This document shows, in pieces, positions 31,604-45,500 of a DNA stretch of 64,000 bases. A model generated the notes under the pieces. That model saw only the letters and a program-made list of their open reading frames with translations, did not search any database and had not been told where the DNA came from. Both the position numbers and the translations under genes were made by a program. The DNA is taken from the NCBI GenBank assembly GCA_964036045.1, contig OZ038382.1, positions 39,200,090 through 39,264,089 on the forward strand, read 5' to 3'. The DNA is from Eutreptiella sp. 'Long Island Sound 2002'. Its lineage: Eukaryota > Euglenozoa > Euglenophyceae > Eutreptiales > Eutreptiaceae. Position 1 is the first letter of the stretch. Each line of letters opens with the position of its first letter.

Positions 31604-34600
31604 CCTCGTCTCGTCAAGCCAGGGCATGGCTGGCTTGGCTTGGCATGGTATGGCATAGCTTGGTGTGAGAGCCAGGTGCTTTCATAATGAAGTGCGGTGA
31701 TACTTGCTGACACAACATCTCAAAATTGAATTCGGGACTTTCTGTCAAATTATTGCAGCTCCCCCTTCAGGGTTCCGGGGAGGCATTAGGCGACAATTTA
31801 GAAGGGGCATGTTCCATATTTTTGCAAAAAAGTTTCATTTTGGTACGCCACATTTATTGGATTTTCAGGTTGCTGCGTGGTGGTTGGCTAGGCTGTACGC
31901 GTGCTTTCGTAAAGTGGCACCTTTGGCCCTACCCGTTGAAGTTTTCGCTCTGGTCCACTGCCACCACACACCCACACTGCCATTGCACCCCCCGCCACCC
32001 CCGCGCGCGCGCTCGCTCGCCTCGTCTCGTCAAGCCAAGGCATGGCTGGCTTGGCTTGGCATGGTATGGTATGGCTTGGTGTGAGAGCCAGGTGTTTTCA
32101 TAATGAAGTGCGGTGCTACTTGCCGACACAATAGCTCAAAATTGAATTCGGGACTTTCTGTCAAATTATTGCAGCTCCCCCTTCAGGCTTCTGAGAAGGC
32201 ATTAGGCGACAATTTAGAAGGGGCATGTTCCATATTTTTGCAAAAAAGTTTCATTTTGGTACACCACATTTATTGGATTTTCAGGTTGCTGCGTGGTGGT
32301 TGGCTAGGCTGTACGCGTCCTTTCGTAAAGTGGCACCTTAGGCCCTACCCGTTGAAGTTTTCGCTCTGGTCCACTGCCACCACACAGCCACACTGCCATT
32401 GCACCCCCCGCCACCCCCGCGCGCGCGCTCTCTCGCCTCGTCTCGTCAAGCCAGGGCGTGGCTGGCTTGGCTTGGCATGGTATGGTATGGCTTGGTGTGA
32501 GAGCCAGGTGCTTTCATAATGAAGTGCGGTGCTACTTGCCGACACAATATCTCAAAATCGAATTGAGACTTTCTGTCAAATTATTGCAGCTCCCCCTTCA
32601 GGGTTCCGGCAAGGCATTAGGCGACAATTTAGAAGGGGCATGTTCCATATTTTTGCAAAAAGGTTTCATTTTGGTACGCCGCATTTATTGGATTTTCAGG
32701 TTGCTGCGTGGTGGTTGGCTAGGCTGTACGTGTGCTTTCGTAAAGTGGCACCTTTGGCCCTACCCGTTGAAGTTTTCGCTCTGGTCCGCTGCCACCACAC
32801 ACCCACACTGCCATTGCACTCCCCGCCACCCCCGCGCGCGCGCTCGCTCGCCTCGTCTCGTCAAGCCAAGGCATGGCTGGCTTGGCTTGGCATGGTATGG
32901 TATGGCTTGGTGTGAGAGCCAGGTGCTTTCATAATGAAGTGCGGTGATACTTGCCGACACAATATCTCAAATTCGGGACTTTCTGTCAAGTTATTGCAGC
33001 TCACCCTTCAGGGTTCCGGGAAGGCATTATGCGACAATTTAGAAGGGGCATGTTCCATATTTTTGCAAAAAGGTTTTATTTTTGTACGCCACATTTATTG
33101 GATTTTCAGGTTGCTGCGTGGTGGTTGGCTGGGCTGTACGCGTGCTTTCGTAAAGTGGCACCTTTGGCCCTACCCGTTGAACTTTTCGCTATGGTCCACT
33201 GCCACCACACACCCACACTGCCATTGCACCCCCCGCCACCCCGCGCGCGCGCGCTCGCTCGCCTCGTCTCGTCAAGCCAAGGCATGGCTGGCTTGGCTCG
33301 GCATGGTATGGTATGGCTTGGTGCGAGAGCCAGGTGCTTTCATAATGAAGTGCGGTGCTACCTGCCGACACAATATCTCAAAATTGAATTCGGGACTTTC
33401 TGTCAAATTATTGCAGCTCTCCCTTCAGGGTTTTGGGAAGGCATTAGGCGACAATTTAGAAGGGGCATGTTCCATATTTTTGCAAAAAAGTTTCATTTTG
33501 GTACGCCACATTTATTTGATTTCCAGGGTGCTGCGTGGTGGTTGGCTAGGCTGTACACGTCCTTTCGTAAAGTGGCACCTTTGGCCTAACCCGTTGAAGT
33601 TTTCGCTCTGGTCCACTGCCACCACACACCCACACTGCCATTGCACCCCCCGCCACCCCCGCGCGCGCGCTCGCTCGCCTCGTCTCGTCAAGCCAAGGCA
33701 TGGCTGGCTTGGCTTGGCATGGTATGGTATTGCTTGGTGTGAGAGCCAGGTGCTTTCATAATGAAGTGCGGTGCTACTTGCCGACACAATATCTCAAAAT
33801 TGAATTCGGGACTTTCTGTCAAATTATTGCAGCTCCCCCTTCAGGGTTTTGGGAAGGCATTAGGCGACAATTGAGAAGGGGCATGTTCCATATTTTTGCA
33901 AAAAAGTTTCATTTTGGTACGCCACATTTATTCGATTTCCAGGTTGCTGCGTGCTGGTTGGCTAGGCTGTACGCGTCCTTTCGTAAAGTGGCACCTTTGG
34001 CCTAACCCGTTGAAGTTTTCGCTCTGGTCCACTGCCACCACACACCCACACTGCCATTGCACCCCCCGCCACCCCCGCGCGCGCGCTCGCTCGCCTCGTC
34101 TCGTCAAGCCAAGGCATGGCTGGCTTGGCTTGGCATGGTATGGTATGGCTTGGTGCGAGAGCCAGGTGCTTTCATAATGAAGTGCGGTGCTACTTGCCGA
34201 CACAATATCTCAAAATTGAATTCGGGACTTTCTGTCAAATTATTGCAGCTCCCCCTTCAGGGTTTTGGGAAGGCATTAGGCGACAATTTAGAAGGGGCAT
34301 GTTCCATATTTTTGCAAAAAAGTTTCATTTTGGTACGCCACATTTATTGGATTTCCAGGTTGCTGCCTGGTGGTTGGCTAGGCTGTACGCGTCCTCTCGT
34401 AAAGTGGCACCTTTGGCCTAACCCGTTGAAGTTTTCGCTCTGGTCCACTGCCACCACAGACCCACACTGCCATTGCACCCCCCGCCACCCCCGCGCGCGC
34501 GCTCGCTCGCCTCGTCTCGTCAAGCCAGGGCATGGCTGGCTTGGCTTGGCATGGTATGGTATAGCTTGGTGTGAGAGCCAGGTGCTTTCATAATGAAGTG

Positions 34601-34631
34601 CGGTGATACTTGCTGACACAACATCTGAAAA

Positions 34632-36182
34632 TTGAATTCGGGAGTTTCTGTCAAATTAGTGCAGCTCCCCCTTCAGGGTTCCGGGAAGGCATTAGGCGAC
34701 AGTTTAGAAGGGGCATGTTCCATATTTTTGCAAAAAAGTGTCATTTTGGTACACCACATTTATTGGATTTTCAGGTTGCTGCGTGGTGGTTGGCTAGGCT
34801 GTACGCGTCCTTTCGTAAAGTGGCACCTTTGGCCTAACCCGTTGAAGTTTTCGCTCTGGTCCACTGCCACCACACACCCACACTGCCATTGCACCCCCCG
34901 CCACCCCCGTGCGGTATGGTATGGCTTGGTGCGAGAGCCAGGTGCTTTCATAATGAAGTGCGGTGCTACTTGCCGACACAATAGCTCAAAATTGAATTCG
35001 GGACTTTCTGTCAAATTATTGCAGCTCCCCCTTCAGGGTTCTGGGAAGGCATTAGGCGACAATTTAGAAGGGGCATGTTCCATATTTTTGCAAAAAAGTT
35101 TCATTTTGGTACACCACATTTATTGGATTTTCAGGTTGCTGCGTGGTGGTTGGCTAGGCTGTACGCGTCCTTTCGTAAAGTGGCACCTTTGGCCCTACCT
35201 GTTGAAGTTTTCGCTCTGGTCGGCTGCCACCACATACCCACACTGCCATTGCACCCCCCGCCACGCCTGCGCGCGCGCTCGCTCGCCTCGTCTCGTCAAG
35301 CCAGGGCATGGCTGTCTTGGCTTGGCATGGTATGGTATGGCTTGGTGTGAGAGCCAGGTGCTTTCATAATGAAGTGCGGTGCTACTTGCCGACACAATAT
35401 CTCAAAATTGAATTCGGACTTTCTGTCAAATTATTGCAGCTCCCCCTTCAGGGTTCCGGGAAGGCATTAGGCGACAATTTAGAAGGGGCATGTTCCATAT
35501 TTTTGCAAAAAGGTTTCATTTTGGTACACCACATTTATTGGATTTTCAGGTTGCTGCGTGGTGGTTGGCTAGGCTGTACGCGTCCTTTCGTAAAGTGGCA
35601 CCTTTGGCCTAACCCGTTGAAGTTTTCGCTCTGGTCCACTGCCACCACACACCCACACTGCCATTGCACCCCCCGCCACCCCCGTGCGGTATGGTATGGC
35701 TTGGTGCGAGAGCCAGGTGCTTTCATAATGAAGTGCGGTGCTACTTGCCGACACAATAGCTCAAAATTGAATTCGGGACTTTCTGTCAAATTATTGCAGC
35801 TCCCCCTTCAGGGTTCTGGGAAGGCATTAGGCGACAATTTAGAAGGGGCATGTTCCATATTTTTGCAAAACATTTTCATTTTGGTACACCACATTTATTG
35901 GATTTTCAGGTTGCTGCGTGGTGGTTGGCTAGGCTGTACGCGTCCTTTCGTAAAGTGGCACCTTTGGCCCTACCCGTTGAAGTTTTCGCTCTGGTCCACT
36001 GCCACCACAGACCCACACTGCCATTGCACCCCCCGCCACGCCTGCGCGCGCGCTCGCTCGCCTCGTCTCGTCAAGCCAGGGCATGGCTGTCTTGGCTTGG
36101 CATGGTATGGTATGGCTTGGTGTGAGAGCCAGGTGCTTTCATAATGAAGTGCGGTGCTACTTGCCGACACAATATCTCAAAA
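34632..36182 (+). repeat. Two-monomer repeat of 775 bp with a shortened monomer
   Basis: The pair beginning at 34632 recurs at 35407. In both, one monomer lacks about 57 bp between CCACCCCCGTGCG and GTATGGTATGG (near 34912 and 35687), deleting the CTCGCTCG to GGCATGG segment. A shared deletion shows a local duplication of the pair. Confidence 0.82.
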
Positions 36183-39100
36183 TTGAATTCGGACTTTCTG
36201 TCAAATTATTGCAGCTCCCCCTTCAGGGTTCCGGGAAGGCATTAGGCGAAAATTTAGAAGGGGCATGTTCCATATTTTTGCAAAAAGGTTTCATTTTGGT
36301 ACACCACATTTATTGGATTTTCAGGTTGCTGCGTGGTGGTTGGCTAGGCTGTACGCGTCCTTTCGTAAAGTGGCACCTTTGGCCTAACCCGTTGAAGTTT
36401 TCGCTCTGGTCCACTGCCACCACACACCCACACTGCCATTGCACCCCCCGCCACCCCCGTGCGCGCGCTCGCTCGCCTCGTCTCGTCAAGCCAGGGCATG
36501 GCTGGCTTGGCTTGGCATGGTATGGCATAGCTTGGTGTGAGAGCCAGGTGCTTTCATAATGAAGTGCGGTGATACTTGCTGACACAACATCTCAAAGTTG
36601 AATTCGGCACTTTCTGTCAAATTATTGCAGCTCCCCCTTCAGGGTTCCGGAAAGGCATTAGGCGACAATTTAGAAGGGGCATGTTCCATATTTTTGCAAA
36701 AAAGCTTCATTTTGGTACGCCACATTTATTGGATTTTCAGGTTGCTGCGTGGTGGTTGGCTAGGCTGTACGCGTGCTTTCGTAAAGTGGCACCTTTGGCG
36801 CTACCCGTTGAAGTTTTCGCTCTGGTCCACTGCCACCACACACCCACACTGCCATTGCACCCCCCGCCACCCCCGCGCGCGCGCTCGCTCGCCTCGTCTC
36901 GTCAAGCCAAGGCATGGCTGGCTTGGCTTGGCATGGTATGGTATGGCTTGGTGCGAGAGCCAGGTGCTTTCATAATGAAGTGCGGTGCTACTTGCCGACA
37001 CAATAGCTCAAAATTGAATTCGGGACTTTCTGTCAAATTATTGCAGCTCCCCCTTCAGGGTTCTGGGAAGGCATTAGGCGACAATTTAGAAGGGGCATGT
37101 TCCATATTTTTGCAAAAAAGTTTCATTTTGGTACACCACATTTATTGGATTTTCAGGTTGCTGCGTGGTGGTTGGCTAGGCTGTACGCGTCCTTTCGTAA
37201 AGTGGCACCTTTGGCCCTACCCGTTGAAGTTTTCGCTCTGGTCCACTGCCACCACAGACCCACACTGCCATTGCACCCCCCGCCACCCCTGCGCGCGCGC
37301 TCGCTCGCCTCGTCTCGTCAAGCCAGGGCATGGCTGTCTTGGCTTGGCATGGTATGGTATGGCTTGGTGTGAGAGCCAGGTGCTTTCATAATGAAGTGCG
37401 GTGCTACTTGCCGACACAATATCTCAAAATTGAATTCGGACTTTCTGTCAAATTATTGCAGCTCCCCCTTCAGGGTTCCGGGAAGGCATTAGGCGACAAT
37501 TTAGAAGGGGCATGTTCCATATTTTTGCAAAAAGGTTTCATTTTGGTACGCCGCATTTATTGGATTTTCAGGTTGCTGCGTGGTGGTTGGCTAGGCTGTA
37601 CGCGTGCTTTCGTAAAGTGGCACCTTTGGCCTAACCCGTTGAAGTTTTCGCTCTGGTCCACTGCCACCACAAACCCACACTGCCATTGCACCCCCCGCCA
37701 CCCCCGCACGCGCGCTCGCTCGCCTCGTCTCGTCAAGCCAAGGCATGGCTGGCTTGGCTTGGCATGGTATGGTATGGCTTGGTGCGAGAGCCAGGTGCTT
37801 TCATAATGAAGTGCGGTGCTACTTGCCGACATAATATCTCAAAATTGAATTCGGGACTTTCTGTCAAATTATTGCAGCTCCCCCTTCAGGGTTTTGGGAA
37901 GGCATTAGGCGACAATTTAGAAGGGGCATGTTCCATATTTTTGCAAAAATGTTTCATTTTGGTACGCCACATTTATTGGATTTCCAGGTTGCTGCGTGGT
38001 GGTTGGCTAGGCTGTACGCGTCCTTTCGTAAAGTGGCACCTTTGGCCTAACCCGTTGAAGTTTTCGCTCTGGTCCACTGCAACCACACCCCCACACTGCC
38101 ATTGCACCCCCCGCCAACCCCCCGCGCGCGCTCGCTCGCCTCGTCTCGTCAAGCCAAGGCATGGCTGGCTTGGCTTGGCATGGTATGGTATGGCTTGGTG
38201 CGAGAGCCAGGTGCTTTCATAATGAAGTGCGGTGCTACTTGCCGACACAATATCTCAAAATTGAATTCGGGACTTTCTGTCAAATTATTGCAGCTCCCCC
38301 TTCATGGTTTTGGGAAGGCATTAGCTGACAATTTAGGAGGGGCATGTTCCATATTTTTGCAAAAATGTTTCATTTTGGTACGTCACATTTATTGGATTTC
38401 CAGGTTGCTGCGTGGTGGTTGGCTAGGCTGTACGCGTCCTTTCGTAAAGTGGCACCTTTGGCCTAACCCGTTGAAGTTTTCGCTCTGGTCCACTGCAACC
38501 ACACCCCCACACTGCCATTGCACCCCCCGCCAACCCCCCGCGCGCGCTCGCTCGCCTCGTCTCGTCAAGCCAAGGCATGGCTGGCTTGGCTTGGCATGGT
38601 ATGGTATGGCTTGGTGCGAGAGCCAGGTGCTTTCATAATGAAGTGCGCTGCTACTTGCCGACACAATATCTCAAAATTGAATTCGGGACTTTCTGTCAAA
38701 TTATTGCAGCTCCCCCTTCATGGTTTTGGGAAGGCATTAGCTGACAATTTAGGAGGGGCGTGTTCCATATTTTTGCAAAAAAGTTTCATTTTGGTACGCC
38801 ACATTTATTGGATTTCCAGGTTGCTGCCTGGTGGTTGGCTAGGCTGTACGCGTCCTTTCGTAAAGTGGCACCTTTGGCCTAACCCGTTGAAGTTTTCGCT
38901 CTGGTCCACTGCCACCACACACCCACACTGCCATTGCACCCCCCGCCACCCCCGCGCGCGCGCTCGCTCGCCTCGTCTCGTCAAGCCAGGGCATGGCTGG
39001 CTTGGCTTGGCATGGTATGGTATAGCTTGGTGTGAGAGCCAGGTGCTTTCATAATGAAGTGCGGTGATACTTGCTGACACAACATCTGAAAATTGAATTC

Positions 39101-39275
39101 GGGACTTTCTGTCAAATTAGTGCAGCTCCCCCTTCAGGGTTCCGGGAAGGCATTAGGCGACAGTTTAGAAGGGGCATGTTCCATATTTTGGCAAAAAAGT
39201 TTCATTTTGGTACACCACATTTATTGGATTTTCAGGTTGCTGCGTGGTGGTTGGCTAGGCTGTACGCGTCCTTTC

Positions 39276-39286
39276 GTAAAGTGGCA
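39276..39286 (+). repeat. Left target-site duplication of insert 2
   Basis: GTAAAGTGGCA, part of the normal monomer and repeated at 40616-40626. Confidence 0.82.
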
Positions 39287-40305
39287 GGTAGGTAGGTAGG
39301 TAGGTGCACTCGGTCGTGGAGAGGCGCCCCATGGTTCCCCCTGGCGTCGCCCCTGTGACGAACAGGAAGAGGCTTCGCGCGTGAAGAGGGGAGGCGGCTT
39401 ACTTCCCGCTAGACCTGACTGTTGGCCCCCAACAAAGCGGCCCCGGGCTACGCCGGGAGGGCTGTTCGCCGCCAGCGTGACATGCTTGTCTCGCCGGGAG
39501 GGTGTGCCCCCATGCTTGCGCACGTCCCCTCCTTTGGGCGGAACCCTAGGGGTTCACCGGACTTCCTGGCGTATCCCGTTCCCAAGGCGTGCATGCACGT
39601 TCCTGGTACTAGGGTTCCGAGGCGCTTGGGTGTCGCACGCTCCGCCTCGAGTCCCAAAGCAGCGCAGGCCTTAGGATGCAGCCTTACCCCCGGGCTCCGG
39701 ATCTCGTTTGGCCGGGTCACCTGCATGGCACGGGCTGCCTCAGTGCCCGGGCTGTGGGCACTGGGTTTCCTACTGTTGTGTGGTGTTTGTGTTTGGGTCC
39801 GGTTGGCGGTTGGGTGCGGGTTTTGTTAACCCCGTCTGTCCTGGCTGGGGTTTAGGGTGGGTGTTTTTGGGCTCGTTTTGTGGTGTTGTCCCCCTAGTGT
39901 CGGCTATTTGTGGTGTTCGTGGTTGGGCTTCGGTTTCGGTCTGCTTTTGGGACGTGTGTGGTTTCGTGGGCGCCCCGCTTGCCCCCCGCCGTTTCCGGTC
40001 CCGGCGCGCGGTGTGGGCGTGTGTGCCGGGCCCGGGTCTCGCCTGTGCCCAGTCCGTCTTGGCTGGGTTGTCGGGGTGTGTTTTTTTTTTTTTTTTTTGC
40101 TTTGGTTTTTTCTTTTCTTTTTTTTTTTTTTTTTTTCTGGGCTTTGTGGTCCCTGTCCCTCCATCCCCTTTCTTTCGGGCTGGGCTGGTGGCTCTCTTTT
40201 TTTTTTTTTTTTTTTTTTTCTGTCCCTTTTCCCCGTGGTCCGCTGTTACTGGCTTGGTGTTGCCGGTTTTGGGTGGGTGGTTCGCCTGTGCCTCTGCGGG
40301 GGTCC

Positions 40306-40341
<36 letters not shown>

Positions 40342-40615
40342 CTGGGGGGGGGGCCTGGCCGCCTGTGGTGGTGTTGGCGGGTGGTTGGGCGGCTGTGGGC
40401 TGTTTTCGTGCCTTTTCCCCTTCCCCCCTCCTTTTTTTTTTTTTTTTTTGTTTTTTTTTTTTTTTTGGGGGGGGGCTTGCCTGTTCCTCCCTCTGCCTTC
40501 CCTGGGCTGGCGCACGCACTGGCCTGTATTCAGTGTTGTCTTCCGGGCTGCTGTTTTCAGTTGGGTTCTGTGTGGCCATGTTCCGGCCCCATGGGTCGGG
40601 TGGGCTCTGTACACT
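39287..40615 (-). mobile_element. Insert 2: A-poor retroposon-like insertion
   Basis: A 1,329-bp segment interrupts a monomer and is flanked by an 11-bp duplication. The left end is five GGTA tetranucleotides, which on the minus strand would be a TACC-type 3' tail. The first ~550 bp are GC-rich unique DNA with two CGCCGGGAGGG motifs. From about 39780 the + strand is G/T/C-rich with very little A and carries many poly-T runs (for example 40081-40098, 40201-40219, 40313-40341). No A occurs between 40249 and 40513. It resembles insert 1 in the microsatellite left edge, base skew on the same strand, T runs and duplication, although no long sequence match between the two was found by eye. Confidence 0.7.
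39770..40579 (-). other. Lysine-rich open frame in insert 2, doubtful
   Basis: From an ATG at 40579 (MATQNPTENSSPEDN) an open frame of 269 codons runs on the minus strand across most of insert 2. It is rich in P, T, N, Q and has six or more lysine runs encoded by the poly-A (poly-T on +) tracts. It has no recognisable domain. A basic low-complexity ORF1-like protein of a retroposon is conceivable, but a T-poor strand is open by composition alone, so this is probably not a gene. Confidence 0.15.
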
Positions 40616-40626
40616 GTAAAGTGGCA
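40616..40626 (+). repeat. Right target-site duplication of insert 2
   Basis: GTAAAGTGGCA again, followed by CCTTTGGCCTAACCCG, the normal continuation of the monomer. Confidence 0.82.
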
Positions 40627-42559
40627 CCTTTGGCCTAACCCGTTGAAGTTTTCGCTCTGGTCCACTGCCACCACACACCCACACTGCCATTGCACCCCCC
40701 GCCACCCCCGTGCGCGCGCTCGCTCGCCTCGTCTCGTCAAGCCAGGGCATGGCTGGCTTGGCTTGGCATGGTATGGCATAGCTTGGTGTGAGAGCCAGGT
40801 GCTTTCATAATGAAGTGCGGTGATACTTGCTGACACAACATCTCAAAGTTGAATTCGGGACTTTCTGTCAAATTATTGCAGCTCCCCATTCAGGGTTCCG
40901 GGAAGGCATTAGGCGACAGTTTAGAAGGGGCATGTTCCATATTTTGGCAAAAAAGTTTCATTTTGGTATGCCACATTTATTGGATTTTCAGGTTGCTGCG
41001 TGGTGGTTGGCTAGGCTGTACGCGTGCTTTCGTAAAGTGGCACCTTTGGCCCTACCCGTTGAAGTTTTCGCTCTGGTCCACTGCCACCACACACCCACAC
41101 TGCCATTGCACCCCCCGCCACCCCCGCGCGCGTGCTCGCTCGCCTCGTCTCGTCAAGCCAAGGCATGGCTGGCTTGGCTTGGCATGGTATGGTATGGCTT
41201 GGTGCGAGAGCCAGGTGCTTTCATAATGAAGTGCGGTGCTACTTGCCGACACAATAGCTCAAAATTGAATTCGGGACTTTCTGTCAAATTATTGCAGCTC
41301 CCCCTTCAGGGTTCGGGGAAGGCATTAGGCGACAATTTAGAAGGGGCATTTTCCATATTTTTGCAAAAAAGTTTCATTTTGGTACGCCACATTTATTGGA
41401 TTTTCAGGTTGCTGCGTGGTGATTGGCTAGGCTGTACGCGTGCTTTCGTAAAGTGGCACCTTTGGCCCTACCCGTTGAAGTTTTCGCTCTGGTCCACTGC
41501 CACCACACACCCACACTGCCATTGCATTCCCCGCCACCCCCGCGCGCGCGCTCGCTCGCCTCGTCTCGTCAAGCCAAGGCATGGCTGGCTTGGCTTGGCA
41601 TGGTATGGTATGGCTTGGTGCGAGAGCCAGGTGCTTTCATAATGAAGTGCGGTGCTACCTGCCGACACAATATCTCAAAGTTGAATTCGGGACTTTCTGT
41701 CAAATTATTGCAGCTCGCCCTTCAGGGTTTTGGGAAGGCATTAGGCGACAATTTAGAAGGGGCATGTTCCATATTTTTGCAAAAAAGTTTCATTTTGGTA
41801 CGCCACATTTATTGGATTTCCAGGTTGCTGCGTGGTGGTTGGCTAGGCTGTACGCGTCCTTTCGTAAAGTGGCACCTTTGGCGTAACCCGTTGAAATTTT
41901 CGCTCTGGTCCACTGCCACCACAGATCCACACTGCCATTGCACCCCCCGCCACCCCCGCGCGCGCGCTCGCTCGCCTCGTCTCGTCAAGCCAAGGCATGG
42001 CTGGCTTGGCTTGGCATGGTATGGTATGGCTTGGTGCGAAAGCCAGGTGCTTTCATAATGAAGTGCGGTGCTACCTGCCGACACAATATCTCAAAGTTGA
42101 ACTCGGGACTTTCTGTCAAATTATTGCAGCTCCCCCTTCAGGGTTTTGGGAAGGCATTAGGCAACAATTTAGAAGGGGCATGTTCCATATTTTTGCAAAA
42201 AAGTTTCATTTTGGTACGCCACATTTATTGGATTTCCAGGTTGCTGTGTGGTGGTTGGCTAGGCTGTACGCGTCCTTTCGTATAGTGGCACCTTTGGCCT
42301 AACCCGTTGAAGTTTTCGCTCTGGTCCACTGCCACCACAGACCCACACTGCCATTGCACCCCCCGCCACCCCCGCGCGCGCGCTCGCTCGCCTCGTCTCG
42401 TCAAGCCAAGGCATGGCTGGCTTGGCTTGGCATGGTATGGTATGGCTTGGTGCGAGAGCCAGGTGCTTTCATAATGAAGTGCGGTGCTACTTGCCGACAC
42501 AATATCTCAAAATTGAATTCGGGACTTTCTGTCAAATTATTGAAGCTCCCCCTTCAGGG

Positions 42560-45500
42560 TTTTGGGAAGGCATTAGGCGACAATTTAGAAGGGGCATGTT
42601 CCATATTTTTTGCAAAAAAGTTTCATTTTGGTACGCCACATTTATTGGATTTCGAGGTTGCTGCGTGGTGGTTGGCTAGGCTGTACGCGTCCTTTCGTAA
42701 AGTGGCACCTTTGGCCTAACCCGTTGAAGTTTTCGCTCTGGTCCGCTGCCACCACACACCCACACTGCCATTGCACCCCCCGCCACCCCCGAGCGCGCGC
42801 TCGCTCGCCTCGTCTCGTCAAGCCAAGGCATGGCTGGCTTGGCTTGGCATGGTATGGTATGGCTTGGTGCGAGAGCCAGGTGCTTTCATAATGAAGTGCG
42901 GTGCTACTTGCCGACACAATATCTCAAAATTGAATTCGGGACTTTCTGTCAAATTATTGCAGCTCCCCCTTCAGGGTTTTGGGAAGGCATTAGGCGACAA
43001 TTTAGAAGGGGCATGTTCCATATTTTTGCAAAAAAGTTTCATTTTGGTACGCCACATTTATTGGATTTCCAGGTTGCTGCGTGGTGGTTGGCTAGGCTGT
43101 ACGCGTCCTTTCGTAAAGTGGCACCTTTGGCCTAACCCGTTGAAGTTTTCGATCTGGTCCACTGCCACCACACACCCACACTGCCATTGCACCCCCCGCC
43201 ACCCCCGCGCGCGCGCTGGCTCGCCTCGTCTCGTCAAGCCAAGGCATGGCTGGCTTGGCTTGGCATGGTATGGTATAGCTTGGTGTGAGAGCCAGGTGCT
43301 TTCATAATGAAGTGCGGTGATACTTGCTGACACAACATCTCAAAATTGAATTCGGGACTTTCTGTCAAATTATTGCAGCTCCCCCTTCGTGGTTCCGGGA
43401 AGGCATTAGGCGACAATTTAGAAGGGGCATGTTCCTTATTTTTGCAAAAAAGTTTCATTTTGGTACGCCACATTTATTGGATTTTCAGGTTGCTGCGTGG
43501 TGGTTGGCTAGGCTGTACGCGTGCTTTCGTAAAGTGGCACCTTTGGCCCTACCCGTTGAAGTTTTCGCTCTGGTCCACTGCCACCACACACCCACACTGC
43601 CATTGCACCCCTCGCCACCCCCGCGCGCGCGCTCGCTCGCCTCGTCTCGCCAAGCCAAGGCATGGCTGGCTTGGCTTGGCATGGTATGGTATGGCTTGGT
43701 GCGAGAGCCAGGTGCTTTCATAATGAAGTGCGGTGCTACTTGCCGACACAATATCTCAAAATTGAATTCGGGACTTTCTGTCAAATTATTGCAGCTCCCC
43801 CTTCAGGGTTCTGGGAGGGCATTAGGCGACAATTTAGAAGGGGCATGTTCCATATTTTTGCAAAAAAGTTTCATTTTGGTACGCCACATTTATTGGATTG
43901 TCAGGTTGCTGTGTGGTGGTTGGCTAGGCTGTACGCGTCCTTTCGTAAAGTGGCACCTTTGGCCCTACCCGTTGAAGTTTTCGCTCTGGTCCACTGCCAC
44001 CACACACCCACACTGCCATTGCACCCCCCGCCACCCCCGCGCGCGCGCTCGCTCGCCTCGTCTCGTCAAGCCAGGGCATGGCTGGCTTGGCTTGGCATGG
44101 TATGGTATGGCTTGGTATGAGAGCCAGGTGCTTTCATAATGAAGTGCGGTGCTACTTGCCGACACAATATCTCAAAATTGAATTCGGGAATTTCTGTCAA
44201 ATTATTGCAGCTCCCCCTTCAGGGTTCTGGGAAGGCATTAGGCGACAATTTAGAAGGGGCATGTTCCATATTTTTGCAAAAAAGTTTCATTTTGGTACGC
44301 CACATTTATTGGATTTTCAGGTTGCTGCGTGTTGGTTGGCAAGGCTGTACGCGTCCTTTCGTAAAGTGGCACCTTTGGCCCTACCCGTTGAAGTTTTCGC
44401 TCTGGTCCACTGCCACCACACACCCACACTGCCATTGCACTCCCCGCCACCCCCGCGCGCGCGCTCGCTGGCCTCGTCTCGTCAAGCCAGGGCATGGCTG
44501 GCTTGGCTTGGCATGGTATGGTATGGCTTGGTGTGAGAGCCAGGTGCTTTCATAATGAAGTGCGGTGCTACTTGCCGACACAATATCTCAAAATCGAATT
44601 GAGACTTTGTGTCAAATTATTGCAGCTCCCCCTTCAGGGTTTTGGGAAGGCATTAGGCGACAATTTAGAAGGGGCATGTTCCATATTTTTTGCAAAAAAG
44701 TTTCATTTTGGTACGCCACATTTATTGGATTTCGAGGTTGCTGCGTGGTGGTTGGCTAGGCTGTACGCGTCCTTTCGTAAAGTGGCACCTTTGGCCTAAC
44801 CCGTTGAAGTTTTCGCTCTGGTCCGCTGCCACCACACACCCACACTGCCATTGCACCCCCCGCCACCCCCGAGCGCGCGCTCGCTCGCCTCGTCTCGTCA
44901 AGCCAGGGCATGGCTGGCTTGGCTTGGCATGGTATGGTATGGCTTGGTATGAGAGCCAGGTGCTTTCATAATGAAGTGCGGTGCTACTTGCCGACACAAT
45001 ATCTCAAAATTGAATTCGGGACTTTCTGTCAAATTATTGCAGCTCCCCCTTCAGGGTTCTGGGAAGGCATTAGGCGACAATTTAGAAGGGGCATGTTCCA
45101 TATTTTTGCAAAAAAGTTTCATTTTGGTACGCCACATTTATTGGATTTTCAGGTTGCTGCGTGGTGGTTGGCAAGGCTGTACGCGTCCTTTCGTAAAGTG
45201 GCACCTTTGGCCCTACCCGTTGAAGTTTTCGCTCTGGTCCACTGCCACCACACACCCACACTGCCATTGCACCCCCCGCCACCCCCGCGCGCGCGCTCGC
45301 TGGCCTCGTCTCGTCAAGCCAGGGCATGGCTGGCTTGGCTTGGCATGGTATGGTATGGCTTGGTGTGAGAGCCAGGTGCTTTCATAATGAAGTGCGGTGC
45401 TACTTGCCGACACAATATCTCAAAATCGAATTGAGACTTTGTGTCAAATTATTGCAGCTCCCCCTTCAGGGTTTTGGGAAGGCATTAGGCGACAATTTAG

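Larger units (their letters stand above)
31599..39286 (+). repeat. 416-bp satellite array, block III
   Basis: About 18.5 monomers in the same orientation, between the LTR element and insert 2. New here is a 6-bp deletion variant in which TCAAAATTGAATTCGGG becomes TCAAATTCGGG (first near 32967), removing the EcoRI site. Many monomers carry GGCCTAACCC instead of GGCCCTACCC. Three near-identical monomers in a row (37686-38930) share AACCACACCCCCACACTGCC or AGCTGACAATTTAGGAGGGG. No gene is supported. Confidence 0.97.
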
